From Cytobacillus firmus (GTDB lineage: Bacteria; Bacillota; Bacilli; Bacillales; Cytobacillaceae): 64,000 bases of DNA. The position numbers and the translations under genes were made by a program. The stretch covers positions 2,752,001-2,816,000 of the forward strand of contig NZ_CP098323.1 in the NCBI RefSeq assembly GCF_023657595.1. Reading direction: 5' to 3'. The notes beneath the pieces were generated by a model. The model was not told where the DNA came from, searched no databases, and saw nothing but the letters and a program-made list of their open reading frames with translations. Positions within the stretch are counted from its first letter, which is position 1; the number at the start of each line of letters is the position of its first letter. This document shows, piece after piece, positions 9,373 to 17,925 of this stretch.

Positions 9373-10710
9373 TTATAGTTCTGCACCTTTTATATAATAT
9401 TCTTCCATTATTTCTTTCGGAACCATACTTCCGCCGGTCGCCCACATGAGATGGACAGCATTTTTCATTTTATCTTTTAAGTTATGATTTTGAACATATT
9501 CTTTCCCTTGCTTCTCAGTCGATAACTTTACTGGACCTATGACGCCTGCCAATGCGGAAGGCTCAAGACGAATGTTTTCTGTATCGGCCAATGTGCTTAA
9601 TAGTTTAAATAACTCATGATCACTTACGGTATAACTTCCGCTTAACAAAGGCTCAATCGTTTGACCGACGAATCCCGATGGTCTCCCAACGGCAAGGCCG
9701 TCAGCTGATGTGATGTTGTCAATTCCAAAATCTTGGACCGAAACTTTATCATGCATTCCTGTTACGAGTCCCAGCAGCATACATGGAGAATGAGTAGGTT
9801 CTGCAAAGAAGCAATGAACATGATCTTGATACATTAATTTTAAACCAAAAGCGACTCCCCCCGGTCCGCCGCCTACTCCGCATGGAAGGTAAACAAATAG
9901 CGGATGGTTTTCATCTACTGTAACATTCAAATCTTCTAATTGTTTTTTTAAGCGACTGGCTGCCACTGCATATCCTAAAAACAAATCGCGGGAGTTCTCG
10001 TCATCAATAAAATAGCATTTCGGATCACGATCAGCTTGTTTGCGCCCTTCTTCGACCGCTTTGCTGTAATCTTCCTTATGTTCAACCACCGTTACTCCTT
10101 TGCTTTTAAGGAGATCTTTCTTCCATTCCTTTGCATCTGCAGACATATGGACCGTGACTTTAAAACCTAATTTGGCACTCATTATGCCAATACTTAACCC
10201 TAAATTGCCCGTAGATCCGACGGCAATGGAGTATTCGGAAAAGAAGTTTCTGAAATTCTCCTTATCAAGGATCGAATAATCATCCGCTACTGATAATAAA
10301 CCATGTTGGATCGCCAATGTTTCTGCGTGTTTCAACACTTCATATATGCCGCCGCGCGCTTTAATGGAGCCTGAAATCGGAAGGTGGCTGTCACATTTCA
10401 GCAAAAATTCCCCTTCTAATGGATGTTCATACATCTGTGATAATTTTTCACGCATCGCGGGGATGGAGACAATAGGAGATTCAATGATTCCATTATTCTC
10501 CCTTGTTTCTGGAAAAACCTTTGCAATGTAAGGAGCAAAACGCATTAACCTTTCCTCTGCATCTTTTACATCATTTTCATTAAGCGGAAGCTTCTTAACT
10601 TCTGTTTGAAATGGTTTCTTTTTCGGATTTGTCCAAAATACTTCCTCTACATCTACCAGCTCACCTATTAAAGGATATTCTTTTATCCAATCTTGAACCG
10701 TTTTCATCAC
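9373..10710 (-). CDS. dsdA: D-serine ammonia-lyase DsdA
   Basis: PLP enzyme that deaminates D-serine to pyruvate and ammonia. 445 residues, as in Dsd[14 protein letters not shown] contains the Schiff-base lysine, [11 protein letters not shown] is the phosphate-binding loop, and [17 protein letters not shown] and the C-terminal EPSALAG blocks are typical. GGAGGAGAATAA lies ahead of adjacent GTG (10710) and ATG (10707) codons, and either could be the start. It stands alone. The only upstream neighbour is a decayed efflux pair, whose remains end 23 nt before the start. No dsdC or permease is present. Likely role: detoxifying or using D-serine. Confidence 0.93.
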   Translation of the reverse strand: MMKTVQDWIKEYPLIGELVDVEEVFWTNPKKKPFQTEVKKLPLNENDVKDAEERLMRFAPYIAKVFPETRENNGIIESPIVSIPAMREKLSQMYEHPLEGEFLLKCDSHLPISGSIKARGGIYEVLKHAETLAIQHGLLSVADDYSILDKENFRNFFSEYSIAVGSTGNLGLSIGIMSAKLGFKVTVHMSADAKEWKKDLLKSKGVTVVEHKEDYSKAVEEGRKQADRDPKCYFIDDENSRDLFLGYAVAASRLKKQLEDLNVTVDENHPLFVYLPCGVGGGPGGVAFGLKLMYQDHVHCFFAEPTHSPCMLLGLVTGMHDKVSVQDFGIDNITSADGLAVGRPSGFVGQTIEPLLSGSYTVSDHELFKLLSTLADTENIRLEPSALAGVIGPVKLSTEKQGKEYVQNHNLKDKMKNAVHLMWATGGSMVPKEIMEEYYIKGAEL

Positions 10711-10732
10711 TTATTCTCCTCCAAATGAAATC

Positions 10733-11253
10733 TTAATGTCCTGAAGTTATTTTAACACCGACAGCCCCTGCATTAATACACATAATCCATAAGGTCGATC
10801 TTAAATTTCTAGGTTCATTTAAGAAGAGCATGCCGGGTAAAACACTTCCGACAGAGTCGATGCCGGTCTATATTCATAAGCAGTCCCTACCGGAAGGGAA
10901 GTAACTGACAAAGAAAGAAATAAAAGCTTAGACTTCCGCAAACAAGACAACTGATCGTAGAGGGCCACTTTTTAAATCCATCTGCACGCTTCAGACTAAT
11001 CACACTTCCAATCTTGGCAAAGCCGGCAATAAGAAGAAAAAACCAATCCAATTAAATCAACTCCTAGCCCGTAACCTTTCATGTTTTTGGGTTCCCCTTG
11101 ACTTACTTTTAGTCCAATAATCCCTGTGATCATTAACGCGACAAAAAATACTTTCCATAGATTAATAGTCTCCCCCCAAAAAAGCATCCCGGCTGCGACT
11201 GTTCCCACTGTTCCTAATCCAGAACTAAAAACACTATAAAAGGTTCTAATCAT
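10733..11253 (-). pseudogene. Decayed paired SMR (small multidrug resistance) transporter genes
   Basis: Two adjacent SMR genes survive as wreckage. The upstream part (11253 to about 11060) keeps only the C-terminal half of a first subunit, with SGLGTVGTVAAGMLFWGE and KVFFVALMITGIIGLK. The second subunit can be pieced together by changing frame at least twice: MKGYGL, then WFFLLIAGFAKIGSVISLK and PSTISCLVCGSLSFYFF, then PVGTAY, then SVGSVLPGMLFLNEPR and INAGAVGVKI, ending at the TAA at 10733. These are the four-helix blocks of paired SMR exporters. No intact frame spans either gene and the first has lost its N-terminal half, so the pair is surely inactive. Confidence 0.75.
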
Positions 11254-11459
11254 GTTCTTCGATGACCATTAATCAAAAAAATACCCCTTTATTCCACAAT
11301 CCTCCCCGTTATTCGAAGAAGAAATCCGATGCTCTGGAAAAACCAAAAAATGATTAAATATATTAATTTAATTTCCTCCCTTTTTTTATAAAAAACAATT
11401 TTTTTGATGATAATGTTCAAATCCCTTTTAATTTTCAATGAAAATCCGAATAATAAACG

Positions 11460-11488
11460 TTTACATATAATAAAGGTTCGTTTATAAT
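11460..11488 (+). promoter_or_regulatory. Sigma-A promoter of guaC
   Basis: TTTACA (11460-11465) and TATAAT (11483-11488) with a 17-nt spacer form a near-consensus vegetative promoter. Transcription would begin near 11495, about 25 nt before the purine aptamer. Confidence 0.7.
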
Positions 11489-11520
11489 CAAATTTGTGGT
11501 TAAATAAATTATTTAAAATC

Positions 11521-11586
11521 ATTCGTATATTCTTAGTATTATGGTCTAAGAGTTTCTACTAGGAGCCAAAAATCCTAACTACGAAT
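11521..11586 (+). ncRNA. Purine (guanine-class) riboswitch aptamer
   Basis: P1 is ATTCGTA (11521-11527) with TACGAAT (11580-11586), fully complementary. P2 is CTTAG with CTAAG around a TATTATGGT loop. J2/3 is AGTTTCTAC, an exact match to the purine riboswitch core. P3 is TAGGA with TCCTA around GCCAAAAA. The base just before the 3' P1 strand, equivalent to position 74 of xpt, is C (11579), which specifies guanine (or hypoxanthine) over adenine. The aptamer precedes guaC. Confidence 0.9.
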
Positions 11587-11627
11587 GGGTGTGATTACTA
11601 TACCCATTTATAGTTAGGATTTTTTTC
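11571..11627 (+). terminator. Riboswitch terminator that consumes the aptamer 3' half
   Basis: AATCCTAACTA (11571-11581) pairs with TAGTTAGGATT (11611-11621), AATGGGT pairs with ACCCATT inside it, and a T-run follows. The 5' arm is the same sequence as the aptamer's P3 3' strand, J3/1 and P1 3' strand. Aptamer and terminator therefore exclude each other, so ligand binding should prevent termination. Confidence 0.85.
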
Positions 11628-11682
11628 ATCTTAGATTTTGACGAACATTACTATTAAAATTATTTTTTTAGGAGTGTATATC

Positions 11683-12666
11683 ATGGAAAATGTATTTGAT
11701 TATGAAGATATTCAGTTAATTCCTGCTAAATGTGTGGTTAACAGCCGTTCTGAGTGTGATACCACTGTGACACTAGGAGGTCGTCAATTTAAACTTCCTG
11801 TTGTGCCAGCCAATATGCAAACAATCATTGATGAAAAGATAGCCCTTTATCTTGCTGAAAATAATTATTTTTATATTATGCATCGCTTTGAGCCAGAAAA
11901 ACGGCGGTCATTTGTAGAGGATATGCAAGCAAAAGGTTTCTACGCTTCAATTAGTGTTGGAGTGAAAGAAGAAGAATATCAATTCATTGAAGAGCTTGCA
12001 GAGGCAGGGCTTACCCCTGAATTCATAACGATCGACATTGCACATGGTCATTCAAATGCTGTCATTAATATGATTCAGCATATTAAAAAACACCTAACCG
12101 AGAGCTTTGTCATTGCTGGTAATGTTGGTACTCCTGAAGCTGTGCGAGAACTTGAGAATGCCGGTGCTGATGCGACAAAAGTTGGGATTGGTCCTGGTAA
12201 GGTATGCATCACAAAAATTAAAACAGGATTCGGGACTGGAGGCTGGCAGCTGGCAGCACTTCGTTGGTGTGCAAAGGCAGCAAGTAAACCGATTATTGCT
12301 GATGGCGGAATACGAACACACGGTGATATAGCCAAATCAATCCGTTTCGGTGCATCGATGGTCATGATTGGCTCCCTTTTTGCCGGACATGAAGAATCAC
12401 CAGGAGAAACCATCAACCAAGATGGAAAGATTGTTAAAGAATATTTTGGCTCTGCTTCTGAATATCAAAAAGGTGAAAAGAAGAACGTAGAAGGTAAGAA
12501 AATGTACGTTGAGCATAAAGGTTCCTTACAAGATACTTTGACTGAAATGGAACAAGATCTCCAATCTTCTATTTCATATGCTGGTGGAACTACTTTAGAC
12601 TCCATTCGTCACGTAGATTATGTTATTGTCAAAAACTCTATTTTTAATGGCGATAAAGTATATTAA
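11683..12666 (+). CDS. guaC: GMP reductase GuaC
   Basis: NADPH-dependent deamination of GMP to IMP, the route from guanine back to adenine nucleotides. 327 residues from the ATG at 11683, which has AGGAG upstream. The family motifs are clear: [11 protein letters not shown] near the N-terminus, [31 protein letters not shown] with the catalytic cysteine, and [16 protein letters not shown] and GSASEYQKG for substrate and phosphate binding. The short N-terminal domain lacks CBS repeats, which separates it from IMP dehydrogenase. It sits alone behind a guanine-class riboswitch. Confidence 0.95.
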   Translation: MENVFDYEDIQLIPAKCVVNSRSECDTTVTLGGRQFKLPVVPANMQTIIDEKIALYLAENNYFYIMHRFEPEKRRSFVEDMQAKGFYASISVGVKEEEYQFIEELAEAGLTPEFITIDIAHGHSNAVINMIQHIKKHLTESFVIAGNVGTPEAVRELENAGADATKVGIGPGKVCITKIKTGFGTGGWQLAALRWCAKAASKPIIADGGIRTHGDIAKSIRFGASMVMIGSLFAGHEESPGETINQDGKIVKEYFGSASEYQKGEKKNVEGKKMYVEHKGSLQDTLTEMEQDLQSSISYAGGTTLDSIRHVDYVIVKNSIFNGDKVY

Positions 12667-12713
12667 GCCTTTTACTCAATTGTTTTAGATTTTCCTCTGG
12701 CTGCGTAGAGGTC

Positions 12714-12738
12714 TGGGGTTTGAGCCCCCTATGCTCCA
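12714..12738 (+). other. tRNA/tmRNA 3'-end-like remnant
   Basis: TGGGG, the 7-nt loop TTTGAGC, CCCCT, a 7-nt ATGCTCC and a discriminator A follow the spacing of a T-arm plus acceptor 3' strand, but CCA is replaced by TAC and the loop has T at position 56. No matching 5' half is seen. It could be an old attachment-site scar or a chance match. Confidence 0.3.
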
Positions 12739-12744
12739 TACACG

Positions 12745-12770
12745 AAAACCCTTGCGCAGCAAGGGTTTTT
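12745..12770 (+). terminator. Terminator downstream of guaC
   Basis: AAAACCCTTGC pairs with GCAAGGGTTTT around a 3-nt loop and ends in T's. It can act in either direction. It closes the guaC unit on the plus strand. The remaining stretch to 12994 has an unidentified open frame without a start, and no clear feature. Confidence 0.75.
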
Positions 12771-12994
12771 AGTATTTTATGGTTATGTTATTATTTAATA
12801 TTTGTCAAAGTGTGCATCCTTAGTTGACTAAAGAGGTACTCCTAAAAAACTGTGTGTTATTCGTATACTCCACATCAGCTGCGGAAAGTTCTTTGGTGGC
12901 TCTGGTACAAAGAACCCTGCCTTCTTATTTGCAGCACATACTGAAGCTCTTGCACCCGTTACTTTCACAAAGTTAGTACAAATAAAGGTTTCAT

Positions 12995-14212
12995 TTATTT
13001 AAAATGACCTATTGTCCCTTTGACATTAGTAAATTCATGCCGTTTATACTGGACCATAGATACAATGCCAAGTATCGGTCCAATCGCTAAACAGGCAAAG
13101 ACCCATTCCCAGCCAACTAACCTCTGAATAATAGGGATTAGATTTATAGAAAATATAGTGATCAGGAAACCAATACACATTTGAAAAGTCAGGGCTGTTC
13201 CTACATACTCAGCTTCTGCAACTTCTGAAACTGCGGCAGAAAACTGGGCAGAATCTGCGATGACAGACATTCCCCAAATGATAGAAAGGAGTAAGGTTAA
13301 CCAAATAGATTGACCAAAAGTAAAACCAATCAAGATACAGCAAATGGCACTGATAACCATTGAAATAATCGTTAGATTAGCTCTTCCAATTTTATCTGAG
13401 ACCAATCCGCCTGCTACACAGCCAATCCCCCCTGCAATTCCAATGATCATAAAAGAGGACAATGCAATGAACCAGGGAGGAACCCCTGGTGAATAGCTTG
13501 TAAAACTAGAGGTCAAAAAGATAGGAATCCACGTCCACATCGCATACAATTCCCACATATGACCAAAATAGCCGTAGTTCGCAAGCATTACGGGTTTATT
13601 CGATACTACCTTTTTAATTAATTTAAAAGAAAAAGGTAATTTTTTAGTTGTTACTGGAGCATCTTTTAAAACCCAATTGACAATGATAGCTGCCAGTAGA
13701 GCCAATATTGAACTGCAAATAATCACTAATTGCCAATTTAAAGAAGAAGAGAATATAACAATAAAATGTGGCAAAGAGGACCCTAGCGTTAAGGCGGCTA
13801 TTAAGATACCGACAGCGAGCCCACGTTTTTTTGGAAACCATTGTGATAAAATTTTTACAGCTGTCGGGTATACACCAGCGAGTGATACACCGGTTAATAT
13901 CCTAAGCAGGATACCGAAAAAAGCCTGATCTGCCAGTATAAGCAAGAGATTCAATAGTGCCCCCAGAAACGCTGAAACGGCAAGAACCTTTCTGGGATTA
14001 AAACGATCTGCTATCCCAAAATATGAACTAACTAATGCACCTATTACAAAGCCAATTGGGACAGAAGCAGACAGCCATGCTTCTGAGCTGGAGCTAAGAT
14101 TCCATACTTGAATTAGTTCAGGGGCTATAACCGAAGCACTAAACCATAAGCTTAATGCACATAATTCAGCTAATCCAATCCATACTAACGCTCTCCATGA
14201 ACCTGGAATCAT
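12995..14212 (-). CDS. MFS transporter, NarK/OFA-like
   Basis: A 405-residue major facilitator with about 12 hydrophobic segments. The loop between helices 2 and 3 carries ADRFNPRKVLAV, a variant of the MFS signature, and the second half has SDKIGRANLTII in the equivalent place, so both six-helix halves are intact. The closest broad group by feel is the nitrate/nitrite and oxalate/formate-type facilitators. The substrate cannot be told. The ATG at 14212 has AGGGAGGGATATC upstream. It lies downstream of the 52-bp repeat array on the same strand, which would form its leader if transcribed from beyond the array. Confidence 0.85.
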   Translation of the reverse strand: MIPGSWRALVWIGLAELCALSLWFSASVIAPELIQVWNLSSSSEAWLSASVPIGFVIGALVSSYFGIADRFNPRKVLAVSAFLGALLNLLLILADQAFFGILLRILTGVSLAGVYPTAVKILSQWFPKKRGLAVGILIAALTLGSSLPHFIVIFSSSLNWQLVIICSSILALLAAIIVNWVLKDAPVTTKKLPFSFKLIKKVVSNKPVMLANYGYFGHMWELYAMWTWIPIFLTSSFTSYSPGVPPWFIALSSFMIIGIAGGIGCVAGGLVSDKIGRANLTIISMVISAICCILIGFTFGQSIWLTLLLSIIWGMSVIADSAQFSAAVSEVAEAEYVGTALTFQMCIGFLITIFSINLIPIIQRLVGWEWVFACLAIGPILGIVSMVQYKRHEFTNVKGTIGHFK

Positions 14213-14305
14213 GATATCCCTCCCTTAAATAACGAGTAATATTATAATTATACAGAATATAACAGTCTGTTCTCCCGTAAAATACATAATATTTTTTAGA
14301 ATATC

Positions 14306-14617
14306 AGATTAACGACCATTCTTTGCACATCATCTTCTTTTTCGTCGTTATTCATCCAGATTAACTACCATTCTTTCCACACTATCCTCTTTTTCGTCGT
14401 TATTCATCCAGATTAACTACCATTCTTTGCACATCGTCTTCTGTTTCGTCGTTATTCATCCAGATTAACTACCATTCCTTGCACACTATCCTCTTTTTCG
14501 TCGTTATTCATTCAGATTAACTACCATTCTTTCCACACTAACTTCATTTTCGTCGTTATTCCTCCAAATTAACTACCATTCTTTGCACATCGTCTTCTTT
14601 TTCGTCGTTATTCATCC
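14306..14617 (-). repeat. Six tandem 52-bp repeats encoding overlapping 19-codon frames
   Basis: Units start at 14306, 14358, 14410, 14462, 14514 and 14566, exactly 52 bp apart. The core around GTTAATCTGGATGAATAACG is nearly invariant, and differences cluster in about 16 bp between cores. On the minus strand a typical unit reads as MNNDEKEDDVQRMVVNLDE then stop, and its stop overlaps the next unit's ATG (ATGAATAA). Because 52 is not a multiple of three, successive units use successive frames. Unit 5 has AGG in place of the ATG. No ribosome binding site is visible ahead of the first unit. Whether it is coding, a protein-binding array or a neutral repeat cannot be decided from sequence. Confidence 0.9.
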
Positions 14618-14663
14618 ATTTAAGATAAAGTAAATTAAGGTTTTTAGTATAAGATGAAGCATT

Positions 14664-14697
14664 AAAAAAACCGGACAGCCATCATGGTCATCCGGTT
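14664..14697 (-). terminator. Terminator of the permease operon
   Basis: On the minus strand AACCGGA pairs with TCCGGTT, with CCAT/ATGG inside, followed by TTTTTAAT. It follows the permease stop by 50 nt and separates that operon from the repeat array. Confidence 0.85.
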
Positions 14698-14746
14698 AAT
14701 CCTGGTAAATAATCACACAGAAACATACAAATGTCTGCGATTGCTC

Positions 14747-16153
14747 TCATGCACCTATTTCATTATTAGAACTAACTTTATCAGTTTTCCGATTTTTGAA
14801 GTAATAGAATAGATAGCTGACAAGCAGGAATCCTATTCCGATAAGCAGTCCTGCCAGCTGAGTTGGGTCAAAGGCCAGGAATACCAGGATCGAGACACAG
14901 AATATAATACAAATCAGCGGGATGATTGGGTAGAATGGGACTTTGTATTTTAGATCCTCTGCCTTTCCGCCTGCCTGTATATACTTGCGCCGGAACATGA
15001 ATTGATAGAGAGCGATTCCCATCCATGAGATGGTGACAGAAATACCAGCAATGGACATTAATAATACAAACACGGTTTCAGCTGCAAATACGCTTGTGAG
15101 TAATGATAAAAGAGAAAAGATCATGGTGAATACCAGAGCAGTGAACGGAACCTTTCGTTTTGAGAGTTTTCCAAAAACTCTTGGTGCCATTCCATCATGG
15201 GCCATCGCCCAAAGTAAGCGGGTCGAAGCATAGATACAAGAGTTTCCTACTGATAAAATAGCGGTTAAGATAACAAAATTCATGATATCAGGGGCAAATG
15301 GAATCCCAGCCAGGTCCATCAGGGTTACAAATGGGCTTTCTAATATGCCGAGCTCCTGTGTTGGAAAAATGGCGGATAATATAATAATAGAAGCAATATA
15401 AAAAATGATGATTCTAAATAGGACATTTCGAATCGCACGGGGAATATTCTTTTGAGGCTCCTCGCTCTCTCCGGCCGCAATCCCGATTAATTCAGATCCC
15501 TGATAGGAAAAGATAACATTCATCATCGTTACAAACACGATGGCAATTCCAGCAGGGAAAAGGCCTTTAGGAGCTAAATGTTCCATATATGGCGCCGGCC
15601 TGTCCGCCAGTGGTATGATGCCCAGAATGGCACTGAAGCCAATAATAATAAAGAAGATCACAGCTACCACTTTAATGCCGGAAAACCAATATTCCGCTTC
15701 AGCAAAGCCTCTTGTTGTTAAGGCATTGAGTGCGAATAAAAGAAGGATGAATATGGCACACCACACCCATACCGAGATATCCGGAAACCAGCGTTTCATC
15801 AAAATTCCGGCAGCCGTAAATTCTACTCCAGCTGTGGTGGCTGACCCAATGAAATACATCCAGCCTAACGAGAAACCAGCCGAAGGACTAATGAATTTAC
15901 TGGCATAAGTCTGGAAGGATCCTGTAACAGGCATGTACACAGCAAGCTCCCCCAGGCAAACCATGACAAGATATAAAATGATTCCACCGAATAAATACCC
16001 GATTAAAGCCCCTCCTGCCCCCGCTTGATTGATCGTGTAGCCGGCGTTTAAAAACAGTCCAGTTCCTATTACTCCACCCAAAGATAGCATAAATAAATGA
16101 CGGCGCTTCATCGACCGGTTTAATTGATTCTTCTGACCCTCTTGCTCTACCAT
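14747..16153 (-). CDS. APC-family amino acid permease, RocE/RocC-like
   Basis: About 468 residues with 12 hydrophobic segments. FMLSLGGVIGTGLFLNAGY is the helix-1 substrate-binding signature of the amino acid/polyamine/cation family, and GELAVYMPVTGSF and AAGESEEPQKNIPRAI are typical of the LysP/RocE/GabP group. It is the last gene of a minus-strand unit with rocB and two arginine-modifying-type hydrolases, so arginine, citrulline, ornithine or a methylated arginine is the probable cargo (inference). The ATG at 16153 has AAGGG upstream. A GTG at 16162 is an alternative. Confidence 0.88.
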   Translation of the reverse strand: MVEQEGQKNQLNRSMKRRHLFMLSLGGVIGTGLFLNAGYTINQAGAGGALIGYLFGGIILYLVMVCLGELAVYMPVTGSFQTYASKFISPSAGFSLGWMYFIGSATTAGVEFTAAGILMKRWFPDISVWVWCAIFILLLFALNALTTRGFAEAEYWFSGIKVVAVIFFIIIGFSAILGIIPLADRPAPYMEHLAPKGLFPAGIAIVFVTMMNVIFSYQGSELIGIAAGESEEPQKNIPRAIRNVLFRIIIFYIASIIILSAIFPTQELGILESPFVTLMDLAGIPFAPDIMNFVILTAILSVGNSCIYASTRLLWAMAHDGMAPRVFGKLSKRKVPFTALVFTMIFSLLSLLTSVFAAETVFVLLMSIAGISVTISWMGIALYQFMFRRKYIQAGGKAEDLKYKVPFYPIIPLICIIFCVSILVFLAFDPTQLAGLLIGIGFLLVSYLFYYFKNRKTDKVSSNNEIGA

Positions 16154-16240
16154 CTTGATCACATCCCTTGATTAAATTGGCATCAGACACATTAAGCTTT
16201 CGTGAATTGTCCACCCTGAATGGACAAAACCACCATTTTG

Positions 16241-17875
16241 TCAGCTAGTTGCGCCAGATACCATTAGGTGCTTTTTTGCCAGCATTTTTACCAACCCTTC
16301 TACAAGTGCGGGTACTTCTTCGAAGGCGCTTTTGATGTGGAGGCGTTCGGTTCGTTTGTGGGCGTCTTTTCCGAATGGACCTACATTTAGTACCGGTGCC
16401 TGGAGCTGTGTCATTTCATCGAATGGAATGCTGTAGCTGCTGCCCCAAACCGGCGTGTTTTCTTTAAATACGATCCAGCCGTCACCAGCATCATGATAAT
16501 TGACATAGCTCAAATCGCTAATCCCATTAAAATAGTGAACCTGGTTAACAGGCAGTCCAAACTTTTCAAAGCCTTGTTGTTTTACATATTCAATGCATTC
16601 TGCGACCAGCTTATCCTCAGAGGAATTGACTGCCGGATAATAAGGCGGTGCATAAAGCAGAACGATTGCCGGTGTCAGCTCCTGGCACTGAATGATTAAG
16701 GCATCAGCAATTCGGATAGTTTTCTCCCGGTCATCCCATTCCGCTTTTTTCTGTACCAAGTCTTTGATGCCCGCAACAAAATCTGCACCAAATTTTCGAA
16801 CGGCATGCTTTTCCAGTTCTTCATAGCGCAGCACACGCACTTCTCCGATGGGAGATACATTCCGTTCACTGCAGATTTCTTTATAGGCTTCGTTGCAGGC
16901 GTGAGCCGCATTTAGCGCTACCTTTTCGAAAATATCCATGATTTCCCCGGCATTCCGTTTCATTAAAAATACATTGTACAAAGCCGCTGAACGATAAGGT
17001 GTTTGCGCGGAATACTCCAGACGCAGATCCTTTTGCTGCAGTGTCACCGGAAGCGGGGTTTGTTCTCCCATCTCCGTTTCCTGCAGTGTTAAATTCCACT
17101 CCATTCTTTGTGTTAAAAACGAGGCAATATAAGGCGCTGTAATGCCGCTAAGCGGCTCCCCCACATGCGTTTCTTTTCCATAAAAAAGAGCGGCAGGCAT
17201 GATTTTACCAATAGAGCCTGAGTACACATAATAGTTCCTGTCACCCGGTTCCTGCGTAAACACCGGTTCCCCGTTCAAGAAAAGCTTATAGGTGAGCTGA
17301 TGTTTTTCCTTCAATTCTAAAAGTTTCTGAACCGCTGCACGCATACCGGAAGAGTTCACTTCTTCATCCGGAACCGTCAGCAAAATAAGATTAATAGGCC
17401 AATGTTCAACAGCAGCTTTTTCTAATAATCCCATATGCATGACAAGCCCCATTTTCATATCCATCGTGCCCCTGCCAAATAAGAACTCTCCCGAGAGAAG
17501 ATCCTGCCTGGCTTCTTCCGGCAGCTCATCTGCCCTGGAGTGGAGCAATTTCGTTAATTCCTCCGGTAGATGCGCGTACTCCTGAAGATCGCCATATTCT
17601 TCGGTATTTACTGTATCAAAATGGCTGATTAACACGATCGTTTCTGTGGCATCAGGGTGTTTATATAAAGCGGTTACAAACCGACGGCCCAAATCGGCAT
17701 CATGGAGCCCCAGGTGATCAGGATTCTCCCGAAAATAGGTCAACTCCTTGAGCTTCTCTGTCACCTTACAAGAAAATTTACGCTCTCCATCTGTAAGTGT
17801 CATGCTTTTCCAGCTTACTACTTCACACAATAACCTGCGCAATGCATCCGGGGTTCCCCACCTTAGCTGTGTCAT
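16241..17875 (-). CDS. rocB: M20-family peptidase RocB (arginine utilization)
   Basis: 544 residues, the length of RocB. Di-zinc M20 motifs are in order: LISHFDTVNTEEYGD near residue 83 (His, Asp), GRGTMDMKMGL near 135 (bridging Asp), and LTVPDEEVNSSGM near 165 (general-base Glu pair). RocB belongs to the arginine catabolic rocABC operon in B. subtilis, but its exact reaction is not settled in what I know. Here it sits between a DDAH-like gene and a permease. Hydrolysis of a carbamoyl or acyl group from an arginine-derived product would suit an M20 amidohydrolase (inference). Confidence 0.9.
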   Translation of the reverse strand: MTQLRWGTPDALRRLLCEVVSWKSMTLTDGERKFSCKVTEKLKELTYFRENPDHLGLHDADLGRRFVTALYKHPDATETIVLISHFDTVNTEEYGDLQEYAHLPEELTKLLHSRADELPEEARQDLLSGEFLFGRGTMDMKMGLVMHMGLLEKAAVEHWPINLILLTVPDEEVNSSGMRAAVQKLLELKEKHQLTYKLFLNGEPVFTQEPGDRNYYVYSGSIGKIMPAALFYGKETHVGEPLSGITAPYIASFLTQRMEWNLTLQETEMGEQTPLPVTLQQKDLRLEYSAQTPYRSAALYNVFLMKRNAGEIMDIFEKVALNAAHACNEAYKEICSERNVSPIGEVRVLRYEELEKHAVRKFGADFVAGIKDLVQKKAEWDDREKTIRIADALIIQCQELTPAIVLLYAPPYYPAVNSSEDKLVAECIEYVKQQGFEKFGLPVNQVHYFNGISDLSYVNYHDAGDGWIVFKENTPVWGSSYSIPFDEMTQLQAPVLNVGPFGKDAHKRTERLHIKSAFEEVPALVEGLVKMLAKKHLMVSGATS

Positions 17876-17925
17876 AACTAAACGCTCCTTCTATGCAAAT
17901 TAAAACGACCATTTTTCAACTAGTA

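Noticed and set aside
11289-11522. 77-codon minus-strand frame in the guaC leader
   Set aside because: Very AT-rich, crosses the guaC promoter, and has no ribosome site or family resemblance.
12871-13003. Start-less plus-strand frame reading TKNPAFLFAAHTEALAPVTF
   Set aside because: It reads like protein but has no start, site or family match and runs into the MFS gene. Noted only as possible debris.
14306-14617. CRISPR array
   Set aside because: The conserved core is about 32 bp and the intervening 16-20 bp are variants of one another rather than unique spacers. No cas gene is near.
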